Part shown: positions 33,951 to 41,599 of the stretch, in pieces
Position numbering within the stretch: position 1 is the stretch's first letter
How the letters are laid out: every line of letters starts with the position of its first letter
Origin: Streptomyces sp. 11x1
GTDB taxonomy: Bacteria; Actinomycetota; Actinomycetes; Streptomycetales; Streptomycetaceae
Length of the DNA: 64,000 nt
NCBI RefSeq assembly: GCF_032598905.1
Contig: NZ_CP122458.1
Location: forward strand, 3,534,001 to 3,598,000
Direction: 5' to 3'
The notes under the pieces: generated by a model
The model's database searches: none
What the model saw: the letters and a program-made list of their open reading frames with translations, nothing else
Told to the model about the DNA's origin: nothing
Position numbers and translations under genes: made by a program

Positions 33951-33985
33951 AGGGCCGCGGATCCCGGATGGGGTTCCGCGGCCCT
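33951..33985 (-). terminator. Attenuator-like hairpin in the wblC leader
   Basis: A perfect 11-bp stem (on the minus strand CAGGGCCGCGGA pairs around ACCCCATCCGGGA), followed by TTCTGTTTGT on the minus strand. It lies 115 bases upstream of the wblC GTG and 24 bases after the leader-ORF stop. A second perfect hairpin, GCCTGATC-GAC-GATCAGGC, covers 33996-34014 and includes the leader-ORF stop. whiB7/wblC genes are known to be controlled by leader uORFs and premature termination. Confidence 0.8.
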
Positions 33986-34008
33986 GAAGGCGCCGGCCTG
34001 ATCGTCGA

Positions 34009-34332
34009 TCAGGCTGGATCACTCCAGGGTTCAGGCCCACGGAAGGCCCACATCAGGTGATGCTGCGTCGTCTGCTTCCGGAATCCGGCACCGGCCGCCG
34101 CGAAGGCATAGGCCTGGGCCTGTGCCTCTACTGCTGCTTCCAGTGCCTTGGTCGGTCGCTCATTGCGCTCACGGACGGGGAGACCCGCCAGAGACACGGA
34201 GGACGCCGGACGGCCGCCACTGATGGCGGACAGAACGGTGCCCAGGTTCGAGACGCCGAGCATGCACAGGGAGACGGCCGAGCGATCGGTCATTTTGACC
34301 GTGCTGATGTAGCTGGTGTTGATGCTGATCAC
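34009..34332 (-). CDS. 107-residue leader ORF upstream of wblC
   Basis: GTG at 34332 follows AGGAGG at ideal distance (AGGAGGCGAGTCCAGTG). The first half has strong third-position G/C bias (e.g. VSLCMLGVSNLGTVLSAISG), so it appears to be translated. There is no recognised domain. The centre is a helical ERPTKALEAAVEAQAQAYAF and the end WAFRGPEPWSDPA is Trp/Pro-rich. The stop sits inside a hairpin and just before the attenuator-like hairpin. It may be a regulatory uORF whose translation governs readthrough into wblC, or a small separate protein. I do not recognise homologues with confidence. Confidence 0.65.
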   Translation of the reverse strand: MISINTSYISTVKMTDRSAVSLCMLGVSNLGTVLSAISGGRPASSVSLAGLPVRERNERPTKALEAAVEAQAQAYAFAAAGAGFRKQTTQHHLMWAFRGPEPWSDPA

Positions 34333-34443
34333 TGGACTCGCCTCCTCTCGGCGTCTATGGGAACCGGCGTGAACCGATCCGACGGATATGAAGTACATCA
34401 CGAAACCAGGGCCTTCGAGAAGGCCGCTGCTCTCGTGCCTAAG

Positions 34444-34483
34444 AACCTATGGGGATTGCTGGGGCATGCGCAAACTATTTTTT
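34444..34483 (-). promoter_or_regulatory. Putative WblC-dependent promoter of wblC
   Basis: On the minus strand AAAAAATAG (34483-34475) is followed almost at once by a -35 TTGCGC (34473-34468), an 18-base spacer and a -10 TAGGTT (34449-34444). An AT-rich block just upstream of the -35 is the known hallmark of WhiB7/WblC-activated promoters. Position gives a leader of about 600 bases. Confidence 0.7.
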
Positions 34484-34496
34484 CGACGAGTTCGTA

Positions 34497-36719
34497 TCAG
34501 TCGTTCTCGTCCTCGTACCCAGGCTCCCGACCTGCGCAGATGTCGAGAACATCGGCGCCGTAGCGCTGCAGCTTGCGGGCGCGGACGCCGGGGATGCGAC
34601 CGAGTTCAACCGGAGTGCTCGGCCCCGCTTCCGCGATCGCCATCAGTGTCCGGTCCGTGAAGACACAGAAGTCGGGTTGGCCGCTGCGCTGCGCCTGGGC
34701 CGCGCGCCACTCGCGCAGGCGCTCGTAGAGGCCCTCATCCATGTCAGAGGGGCAGTCCTCGCAGCGCATCAGCTTCATCTCGCCGGCATCCCGCAGGGTG
34801 CGCCCACAGACCCGGCAGCGGGCCGGGGTCCGGCTGGTGCGGCGTGGCGCCCCCGCCGCGGCACCGCCCCCGAGGTCACCCGTCCGGCCGCCCGGGGAGC
34901 CCGGTTCGACGCCCCCGGGGCCGCCCGTGCCGGTCCGTCCCACGGTGGCGGTCGACCCGGGGCGCAGGCCGTTGAGGAATCTGCTGGGGCGGCGGTTGGG
35001 ACGGCTGCCGGGCGAGCGGGACAGGGCCCAGGAGACGGAGAGGTGTTCGCGCGCGCGGGTGACGCCCACGTAGAGGAGCCGTCGCTCCTCCTCGATCTGT
35101 TCGTCCGTCCTCGCGTAGGTGATCGGCATCATTCCCTCGGCGACCCCGACGAGGAAGACGACGTCCCACTCCAAGCCCTTGGCGGAGTGCAGCGAGGCGA
35201 GGGTGACGCCCTGGACGGTCGGGGCGTGCTGGGCGCCCGCCCGTTCGTCGAGCTCCGTGACCAGGTCGCCGAGTGTGGCGTCGGGCTTGGCGGCGGCGAA
35301 GTCATGGGCCAGGTTCACCAGGGCCGCCAGTGACTCCCAGCGTTCCCTGACCGCTCCGGAGCCCGCCGGTGGTTCGCCGGTCCAGCCCTCGCCGGACAGC
35401 ACGGCCCGTACCTGCGAGGGGAGGTCGACGGCATCCTCGAGGAGGGTGTCGTTGCCGCCGAAGCGCGCGGCCGCCCTCAGCGCGGCCCCCGCCTTGCGTA
35501 CTTCGGGGCGGTCGAAGAATCGTTCCGCGCCGCGCAGCTGGTAGGGCACTCCGGCGTCCGCCAGAGCCTGTTCGTAGGTCTCGGACTGGGAGTTCGTGCG
35601 GAACAGGACGGCGATCTCGCTGGCGGGGACTCCGGAGGCGATGAGGTCGCGGATGCGGCGGGCTGCTCCCTCGGCCTCGGCGGGCTCGTCCGCGTACTCG
35701 GTGTACCGGGGTTCGGGGCCGGGGGGTCGCTGGGAGATCAGTTCGAGGCGGTGGTCGGCGGCGCGGCCGCGGGCCTGGGAGAGCAGGCCGTTGGCGAGAT
35801 GGACCACCTGCGGGGTGGAGCGGTAGTCGCGGACGAGTTTGACGACGGTGGCCCCGGGGTGGCGGTGGCGAAAGTCGAGCAGATGGTCGGGAGTTGCGCC
35901 GGTGAACGAATAGATCGTCTGGCTGGCGTCGCCCACGACGCACAGGTCGTCCCGGTCGCCGAGCCACAGTTCCAGCAGGCGCTGCTGGAGAGGGCTGACG
36001 TCCTGGTACTCGTCGACCACGAAGTGCTGGTACTGGGAGCGGACCTGCTCCGCGATGTCGTGGCGGTCCTGGAGGATACCGACCGTGAGCAGGAGGACGT
36101 CCTCGAAGTCGATGACGGCCCGTTCACGCTTCAGGTCCTCGTACGTGGCGTAGATCTGGGCGATCTCCGCGGGGTCGCGGGGGGCTTCGCGGCCGTGCTT
36201 GGCGGTCGCGGCGGCGTAGTCGGCGGGGACGGTGCGGGTGACCTTCGACCACTCGATCTCGGCGGCCGCGTCGCGTAGTTCGTTGCGATCGAGACGGATG
36301 CGGCAGGCGGCGGCGGCGTCCGCGACGAGCTGGATCTTGCGGTCGACGATGCGCGGCATGCCGCCGCCGACCGCTTTCGGCCAGAAATAGTGGAGTTGGC
36401 GCAGTGCGGCCGAGTGGAAGGTCCGGGCCTGGACCCCGGCGGCGCCGAGCTGACGGAGACGGCCGCGCATCTCTCCGGCGGCGCGGTTGGTGAAGGTGAC
36501 GGCGAGCACACTGGCGGGCTGGAGCATGCCGGCCCGCACTCCGTAGGCGATGCGGTGGGTGATCGCCCTGGTCTTGCCCGTACCGGCGCCGGCCAGCACG
36601 CACACCGGACCGTGCAGGGCGGTGGCGACCGCGCGCTGCTCGGGGTCGAGCCCTTCGAGCACCGCGTCGGCCGAGTCGGGGACCCGCGGGAAGAGGGTGG
36701 AATGCGTTGCTGCTGTCAC
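34497..36719 (-). CDS. uvrD2: DNA helicase UvrD2 with HRDC domain
   Basis: A 740-residue superfamily 1A helicase. Walker A LAGAGTGKTRAITHR; FTNRAAGEMR; Walker B VDEYQDVSPLQQ; GDASQTIYSFTGA; LVRDYRST; ASLHSAKGLEWDVVFLVGVAEGMMP; YVGVTRAREHLSVSW. A Cys4 zinc region follows (CRVCG, CEDCPSD) and a C-terminal HRDC domain (ELGRIPGVRARKLQRYG). The HRDC and tetracysteine parts identify UvrD2 rather than UvrD1. GTG 36719 is inferred from the family start; the Shine-Dalgarno is weak. The 164 bases to the leader ORF carry the wblC promoter. It is on the same strand as wblC. Confidence 0.95.
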   Translation of the reverse strand: MTAATHSTLFPRVPDSADAVLEGLDPEQRAVATALHGPVCVLAGAGTGKTRAITHRIAYGVRAGMLQPASVLAVTFTNRAAGEMRGRLRQLGAAGVQARTFHSAALRQLHYFWPKAVGGGMPRIVDRKIQLVADAAAACRIRLDRNELRDAAAEIEWSKVTRTVPADYAAATAKHGREAPRDPAEIAQIYATYEDLKRERAVIDFEDVLLLTVGILQDRHDIAEQVRSQYQHFVVDEYQDVSPLQQRLLELWLGDRDDLCVVGDASQTIYSFTGATPDHLLDFRHRHPGATVVKLVRDYRSTPQVVHLANGLLSQARGRAADHRLELISQRPPGPEPRYTEYADEPAEAEGAARRIRDLIASGVPASEIAVLFRTNSQSETYEQALADAGVPYQLRGAERFFDRPEVRKAGAALRAAARFGGNDTLLEDAVDLPSQVRAVLSGEGWTGEPPAGSGAVRERWESLAALVNLAHDFAAAKPDATLGDLVTELDERAGAQHAPTVQGVTLASLHSAKGLEWDVVFLVGVAEGMMPITYARTDEQIEEERRLLYVGVTRAREHLSVSWALSRSPGSRPNRRPSRFLNGLRPGSTATVGRTGTGGPGGVEPGSPGGRTGDLGGGAAAGAPRRTSRTPARCRVCGRTLRDAGEMKLMRCEDCPSDMDEGLYERLREWRAAQAQRSGQPDFCVFTDRTLMAIAEAGPSTPVELGRIPGVRARKLQRYGADVLDICAGREPGYEDEND

Positions 36720-36860
36720 ATGGCCATGCTGCCAGGTCGCCGGAGACGGCTGAGCAAGTTGTCCACAGGCAGGCCCCCGTAGTCGTACTAATGCGGCAGG
36801 CGCCGCTGTGTTCCGGTGTGGCGACGCGGGGGCAGGGGTGGTGGACGCCACCCGAGCGGG

Positions 36861-36886
36861 GGAATGGCGGGCCTGTCGCGTACGTT
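36861..36886 (+). promoter_or_regulatory. SigR-type promoter of the mycoredoxin gene
   Basis: GGAAT (36861-36865) and GTT (36884-36886) are separated by exactly 18 bases, 50 bases before the mycoredoxin ATG. It fits the SigR consensus fully. Confidence 0.9.
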
Positions 36887-36936
36887 CCACTCACTGCTAC
36901 CACGCACCCCTCAGACCGTGAAGGAGCGCCAGGGAC

Positions 36937-37194
36937 ATGTCGGGCACTGTGACGATGTACAGCACCACGTGGTGCGGCTACTGCCGTCGGCTGAAGAGCC
37001 AGATGGACCGCGAGGGCATCACGTACAACGAGATCAACATCGAGCAGGACCCGGAGTCCGCCGCGTTCGTGGAGAAGGCGAACGGCGGGAACCAGACAGT
37101 CCCCACTGTTCAGGTAGTTCCCTCCAGTGGCGGCGCTGAAGTCGTGATGACGAACCCGAGCCTTGCCCAGGTGAAGCAGGCTCTCGGCGTCTGA
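36937..37194 (+). CDS. Mycoredoxin with a 3' end supplied by an integrative element
   Basis: An 85-residue glutaredoxin-like protein that reduces mixed disulfides with mycothiol. Active site WCGYC at residues 12-16; NIEQDPESAAFV and QTVPTV (cis-Pro) follow. Residues 1-~53 are native. From the ACA/GTC codons near 37098 onward the sequence differs: VPTVQVVPSSGGAEVVMTNPSLAQVKQALGV in place of the usual FPDGS-type tail, five residues longer. The native tail is still present at 44037-44121. The element therefore restores a complete reading frame, with the cis-Pro and the SLAQVKQ helix preserved. SigR controls the gene. Confidence 0.93.
   Translation: MSGTVTMYSTTWCGYCRRLKSQMDREGITYNEINIEQDPESAAFVEKANGGNQTVPTVQVVPSSGGAEVVMTNPSLAQVKQALGV
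37081..37110. other. attL of the mycoredoxin-integrated element
   Basis: Left junction. Native mycoredoxin sequence up to CCAGAC (ending 37097), then element sequence AGTCCCCACT. The core shared with attR is only AC (37096-37097), fitting the 2-bp crossover of large serine integrases. The exact base is inferred. Confidence 0.7.
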
Positions 37195-37303
37195 TTCTCG
37201 CGACGCGTGACCCCCGACCGCTCTGATGACTGATCGGGGGTCGCTGCGCGCCCAGGCACCGCGGCAGCCAGGAACCCTCGCAGGCCGACGGCGAGCGACG
37301 GCG

Positions 37304-38189
37304 TCAGCTGAGCAGATGGGCGGGTACCGTCAGATCCTCGTGGGCGTACAGACTGGTCAGTGCCGACGGATCGCCCGCAGAGCAGACGGCGGCCACTTCG
37401 TTCGATGAGACGGTCGTAGTCGGATCCTGTCGTGCCCTCGTACGCAGCGGTCATGCGGCCCCACTCATCCCACGGCAACATTTCGTACTTGCAGAGCGCG
37501 GCCAGATCACGGACGGCGTTGCCACTGATCTCGGCAGGTCCCCAAGCATGGTCAGTCCCGGGCACCCCGAACATCTGGGGGTCGATCAAGCCCTTGCGAT
37601 ACTGCGCCCAAGCCTCGCCGCCTGTCAGGAACTCGCCCTCGGCGAGGTCCTCGGGACGCGGTACGTACCCGTGGTCGAGGTGCTCGGTATCGACGCGCAC
37701 CCATCGCCGCTCGTCGGCCCGCCAGTACTCGGTGATCCAGTGGTCGGCGCCACGCCCCTCCAGGAAGCACATGCCGAACCCGCATCGAGCCCTGGCCGCG
37801 ATCCCGCGCAGGCGTAGCAGCGCACAGGCGAGGGTGACGAAGTGTCGGCAGGTACCCACGATCCTCTCTTCAGGCTCTCGGGGTCGGTGCAACGGGGCCG
37901 GATTGAGCGCGGTCAGTGCCGCGATCAGCTTGTTGACCGGCCGTAGGTTCTTCTCCGCGAGCCGATGTTCCGGGACTCCCAGCGTCGAGGCGTCACCCGG
38001 CTGGATGACCAGGCGCTGCACGGCTGCACAGATACGAACGGGGTCGTTCGGTAGCTCCTCTGCGAGTCTCACCTGTGCGGGTTCCAGATTGGTGAGCGAA
38101 CCGGTCTGGGAGTAGTCGAGCAAGTGAGTGGCCGTGGTCGCGAATGGTATGGGGAGGCGTGCCGCTGCGAGCCCGAATGGCCCAGACAC
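37304..38189 (-). pseudogene. Transglutaminase-like protein, frameshifted near 37401
   Basis: The start and bulk read as a transglutaminase-fold protein: CRHFVTLACALLRLRGI (catalytic Cys), GADHWITEYW (His), then DTEHLDHGYVPRPEDL. It then continues WGRMTAAYEGTTGSDYDRLI. After that, the frame shifts: an extra base in CTCATCGAACGAAGTGG (37401-37402 region) sends it into nonsense until 37110. Removing one A restores DEVAAVCSAG, then SLYAHEDLTVPAHLLS and a stop at 37304. The intact protein would be about 295 residues. The GTG start at 38189 is uncertain. A sequencing error is the alternative explanation. Confidence 0.8.
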
Positions 38190-38252
38190 ATCGGTCAGCT
38201 ACGGCCGGAGGCAACAGCCTCCGGGACCACCCACATCGAAGGCACAAATCAG

Positions 38253-38567
38253 ATGGCTTTCCCGTTCCGGAAAGCCCGGCATCTTGACCTTGCTGTCCGC
38301 AGGTCGGAAGCATCGAACGCGGCAAGGACCATCGACGTGAAGGGGGAATCCGTGGGGGCACCACTGCGGAAGCTGTCTGGAGACCCGGAGTGCAAGAACG
38401 GCACGTGTCCGACGCTGTGGGGTACCGACGACGGCAAGGACTTCGTAGTGCAGGGCTACGTCATCACCGACCCTGAGCGGCTGGCGCAACTCGACCTCCC
38501 TGAGGGTGAGACGGCCGTTGTGGTCCCGGCCGCAGTGCTTGAGGAGCACTTCAGTGCTCGCAGGTGA
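38253..38567 (+). CDS. 104-residue conserved Streptomyces protein
   Basis: Starts ATG 38253 after GAAGG. Basic N-terminus FRKARHLDLAVRR, then PECKNGTCPTLWGTDDGKDFVVQGYVITD with Cys-x4-Cys, and VVVPAAVLEEHF at the end. The phrase resembles small proteins that accompany XRE/DUF5753 regulators in Streptomyces. Function unknown. It overlaps the DUF6879 gene by 14 bases, so it is cotranscribed with it. Confidence 0.75.
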   Translation: MAFPFRKARHLDLAVRRSEASNAARTIDVKGESVGAPLRKLSGDPECKNGTCPTLWGTDDGKDFVVQGYVITDPERLAQLDLPEGETAVVVPAAVLEEHFSARR

Positions 38568-39063
38568 GGAGTTCGGCCGTCTCTTCGAGACCTTCCAGCG
38601 GATGGCGTTCCGGCTGGAGACGCTGGACGTGTACGACGTGGAAGAGGAACGGGACGAAATCGCGCGGTTCCTTGCGGGCGAGGACATGGGCCCGGAGTGG
38701 GACGACAACCCATGGGTGCGCTCGATGACCGACAAGGGCAAGAGCGTGTCCCGCGTTCATGTCCTGCGCTCCCCTCTGACCGACTACCTGCGCTACGAGC
38801 TGTCGGCCTACCCCGGCAACATCAAGGCCGGGGAGTCCATCGGGATCATCGACCTCGCCGATCAGGAGTCGACCGGCCTGCCTGATCACGACTTCTGGCT
38901 CTTCGACGACCACGACGTGTACCGCATGCACTACACCCCCGAGGGCAAGTTCATCGGCGGTGAACTCCTGCCTGCCGAACGGCTCACGGAGTACCAGGGT
39001 TACCGCGACCTGGCGCTCACCCGCGCCGTGCCGTTCGCGGCCTACTGGGAGCGGCATCACTGA
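38554..39063 (+). CDS. DUF6879 family protein
   Basis: A 169-residue protein starting GTG 38554, with GAGGAG seven bases upstream. Features: GRLFETFQRMAFRLETLDVY, ARFLAG, SVSRVHVLRSPLTDYLRYEL, then FWLFDDHDVYRMHY and a C-terminal Tyr/Arg-rich FAAYWERHH. The pattern is that of DUF6879, common in Streptomyces beside XRE regulators. Unknown function, possibly a partner of the regulator. The next frame starts within its stop (CACTGA). Confidence 0.8.
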   Translation: MLAGEEFGRLFETFQRMAFRLETLDVYDVEEERDEIARFLAGEDMGPEWDDNPWVRSMTDKGKSVSRVHVLRSPLTDYLRYELSAYPGNIKAGESIGIIDLADQESTGLPDHDFWLFDDHDVYRMHYTPEGKFIGGELLPAERLTEYQGYRDLALTRAVPFAAYWERHH

Positions 39064-39892
39064 CCAAGGACTCAATCGGGAGAGCCCTGCGGGCACTGCG
39101 CGAAGCATCGGGATTGACCGGTGAGGCGGTGGCCCGCAGGTCTTCCATGTCCGCCGGGAAGCTCTCGAAGATCGAGAACGGCCGGACCCTGCCCACCGTG
39201 CAAGACGTCGATCTGATCCTGTCCGCACTCGGCGTCTCGCAGGCGGTGAAGGAACAGTTCCTCGCCACTGCCCGAGCAGAGGCCACCGAGGCTACCGCTT
39301 GGCGCCTACTGCGCCGCATGGGTCCGTGGAAGCACCAGAACGCCATCAAGGCCATCGAGGCCAACACAGCCGTTCTCAGGCGTTCCAGGGGCAACTCATC
39401 CCCGGACTCCTTCAGACTCCGGAGTACGCCACGGCGGTGTTCTCACTGCCTCCCGCGCTGCCGGACGAGACCAGGGCCCGGACGGTAGCGGCGCGATTGG
39501 AACGCCAGGCCACGCTCTACGAAGACAGCCGATCGTTCCGCTTCGTGATCTGTGAGCACGTCCTTCGATGGCTGATCTGCGAGCCGGCCGTCATGGCAGT
39601 CCAACTCGACCGGCTTGTATCCCTGTCCCGACTCCCCAACGTGGCCATCGGAGTTGTGCCCTTGACCGGCCGGATGCCGGACTTCCCCATGACGTGCTTC
39701 AGCATCCATGACGACCGGCTCGTGATCGTCGAGACGTTCCACTCCGAGATCACGACACGGGACCCCAGGGACATACAGACGTACGTCGACACCTTCGAAC
39801 GGTTCGCCGATGTAGCGCTCTACGGCGACGACATGCGCGCTCTCGTCGAGAGCATCCGAGACGAGTTCTTGCCCCAACAGGAAAGGGCGTAG
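39060..39892 (+). pseudogene. XRE/DUF5753 regulator, frameshifted near 39379
   Basis: N-terminal helix-turn-helix domain is clear (SIGRALRALREASG, VARRSSMSAGKLSKIENGRT, LPTVQDVDLILSALGV). A DUF5753-type region follows, but AVLR ends in the first frame at 39379 and FQGQLIPGLLQTPEYATAVF continues in the -1 frame. One base is missing, probably a G in AGG-GCG. The C-terminal DUF5753 part is intact to 39892. No ATG/GTG start exists in the right place: the codon overlapping the previous stop is CTG (39060). Both faults argue for a dead or poorly expressed gene. Confidence 0.78.
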
Positions 39893-39956
39893 GACGGCTC
39901 GGCCGTAGCCCCAAGGATGGATCGCAGTGAGATCCAAGTCGGGGAGGTCGTACTGA

Positions 39957-40160
39957 ATGAGCGCACCGAAGACGACGATGACGGGGCCGGTACACCTGGC
40001 GACTCCAGCCCGAGAGCCGGAACCTGTAGCAGGGTGCCGCCAGTGCCTCGGTATTGCTGTGACTCGAACCAACGCCCGGTCGGTACAGGATTACTCGAAG
40101 GCGTCAGATGCGAACGTCGTACTCCTTACGCACCTGCGGGAAGAGCACGGGCTCAAGTGA
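39957..40160 (+). CDS. Small conserved Cys-containing protein, 67 residues
   Basis: ATG 39957 with GGGGAGG upstream. GCRQCLGIAVTR gives a single CxxC. The C-terminal HLREEHGLK is a recurring end in small Streptomyces proteins next to XRE regulators. Its stop overlaps the next gene (GTGA). Function unknown. Confidence 0.65.
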   Translation: MSAPKTTMTGPVHLATPAREPEPVAGCRQCLGIAVTRTNARSVQDYSKASDANVVLLTHLREEHGLK

Positions 40161-40381
40161 TAGTGCGCTCCGCCATGCGGTACGTGAGGCATCGGATCAC
40201 GCAGCACCCGGATACCGACGTGACCTTCGAGGCTGAGTGCCTGTGGTGCGACTGGAAGGCGACGCCCTCGACGGACAGTGCGGCGGTCGACGTGGAGTGC
40301 ATGAGTCACACCGGCCGAAGCGGACACAAGGGCTTCCGGAGGATCTGTACGTCGTTCGCGATGGTGGTCCGGGATGGATGA
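40157..40381 (+). CDS. Small conserved protein, 74 residues (DUF7848-like)
   Basis: GTG 40157 overlaps the previous stop. AECLWCDW gives a CxxC pair; EAVDVECMSHTG-type and FRRICTSFAMVV segments are the same as in small DUF7848-like Streptomyces proteins as I recall. A probable zinc or metal-binding mini-protein; function unknown. With the 67-residue protein it forms a two-gene unit ended by the hairpin at 40560. Confidence 0.65.
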   Translation: MIVRSAMRYVRHRITQHPDTDVTFEAECLWCDWKATPSTDSAAVDVECMSHTGRSGHKGFRRICTSFAMVVRDG

Positions 40382-40559
40382 GTGACAGACCCCCGGCGCA
40401 CTGAGGGACGGTGAGCACCGCGACCGAGGTGCGCGGGAAGGGATGCCGTTCCAGCGACGTGCGCCTCTGTGCCTGCCCCTGTCGACTTGCCCCCGTGAAG
40501 TCCGGCAGGGCAGGCGTCTTGCGCCTGCCAGACGGCGTTACACGCCCGTGCATGACAGC

Positions 40560-40580
40560 GGCCCCGGCGATACCGGGGCC
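40560..40580. terminator. Terminator between convergent small gene and resolvase
   Basis: GGCCCCGG pairs perfectly with CCGGGGCC around CGATA. Confidence 0.75.
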
Positions 40581-40604
40581 TGTCTGTGTCGCTGTGCACC
40601 TGTC

Positions 40605-41189
40605 TCAGGCGCGCTCTCCGAGGTGGCGGTACAAGGTGGCCCGTGACACCCCGAGAGCCTTGGCGATGGCGCTCGCGCTCTCGCCCTTCGCCTTCCTGGC
40701 ACGGGCCACGGTAAGCACGTCCTCATCCACGACGGTCGGCCGTCCGCCGGTACGCCCCTGCGCCTTGGCTGCGTCCAGTCCTGCGCGGGTGCGCTCCTTG
40801 ATGAGGCTGCGCTCGAACTCCGCCATGGCGCCGACCACCTGAAGCATGAGACGGCCGTCCGCCGTACCAGGGTCGATGTTGGCCAGCGCACCCGTGAGCA
40901 CCTTGAACCCGATACCCCGCTCTCGAAGGGTGTCGACCGTGGTCACAAGGTCGATGAGCGACCGGGCGAAGCGGTCGAGCTTCCACACGCACAGGGTGTC
41001 GCCAGGTCTGGCGTAGTCCAGTGCGGCCGCGAGCTCTGACCTGTTGGTGTTCTTCCCGCTGGCCTTGTCCTCGAAGATGCGGGCGCACCCTGCGGTCGTC
41101 AGTGCGTCGCGCTGCAACTGCGCTTCCTGGTCATCGGTGGAGACGCGGGCGTAACCGATGAGCTGGCCAGTGATCGTGTTCGTCGTCAT
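40605..41189 (-). CDS. Small serine recombinase (resolvase/invertase family)
   Basis: A 194-residue resolvase-type serine recombinase. Catalytic domain: IGYARVSTDDQ (Ser in RVS), then LCVWKLDRFARSLIDL (Arg-rich active site), GRLMLQVVGAMAEFERSLI, and an extended helix. The C-terminal helix-turn-helix is GESASAIAKALGVSRATLYRHL. This size does site-specific resolution or inversion with multi-box sites. A cluster of CGTCTC/GAGACG boxes lies directly upstream at 41199-41322. Confidence 0.93.
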   Translation of the reverse strand: MTTNTITGQLIGYARVSTDDQEAQLQRDALTTAGCARIFEDKASGKNTNRSELAAALDYARPGDTLCVWKLDRFARSLIDLVTTVDTLRERGIGFKVLTGALANIDPGTADGRLMLQVVGAMAEFERSLIKERTRAGLDAAKAQGRTGGRPTVVDEDVLTVARARKAKGESASAIAKALGVSRATLYRHLGERA

Positions 41190-41198
41190 GCCCGGGAC

Positions 41199-41322
41199 CG
41201 TCTCAAAACTCGTCTCAATACGTCAAGCCTGGGACGGGAGTTTCGAGACGGGTTTTGAACAGTGCCGCGCCCCCTTCCGGGGCGCCTGCTGTCTCGTCTC
41301 ACAAACCTTGGTTTTCGAGACG
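41199..41322. repeat. Cluster of CGTCTC/GAGACG boxes, candidate res/recombination site
   Basis: Boxes at 41199-41204, 41211-41216 (CGTCTC), 41245-41250 (GAGACG), 41291-41295 (GTCTC), 41295-41300 (CGTCTC) and 41317-41322 (GAGACG). A 14-base inverted repeat pairs 41203-41216 (TCAAAACTCGTCTC) with 41245-41258 at 13 of 14 positions. They lie between the divergent resolvase and helix-turn-helix genes. The rest of the 41190-41599 gap shows nothing gene-like. Confidence 0.75.
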
Positions 41323-41599
41323 CCCGGTACTGGTCACGCTGCGCCACGGTCAGAGCATGGATCGTCGGCGAACGAGAGCGCGACGGCAGAAGGGGTGGGG
41401 TATGACCCCTTGAGCCCGGCAAGAGGGACCGCCAGGTCTTACCGACTCAAATCCTGCCACGGTTTCGGGCCCGCTTGAGAGGCGCCTCACATGTGATGAC
41501 CTGCGCTTTTGTCTGTGGTGAGCTGTAGATTTCGAGGTCCAGTGAGACCTCAGGGAAGGGAAGCCGGAGATACAGGAACACGTATGGCGCCGCGCGCTG

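Noticed and set aside
37110..37303. Extension of the transglutaminase-like frame to 37110
   Set aside because: The extended part is antisense to the mycoredoxin tail and has no coding bias; the correct frame ends at 37304 after removing one base.
39360..39400. Programmed frameshift joining the two parts of the XRE regulator
   Set aside because: AGGCGTTCC has no slippery heptamer or following stem, and homologues of this family are encoded in one frame; a deletion is simpler.
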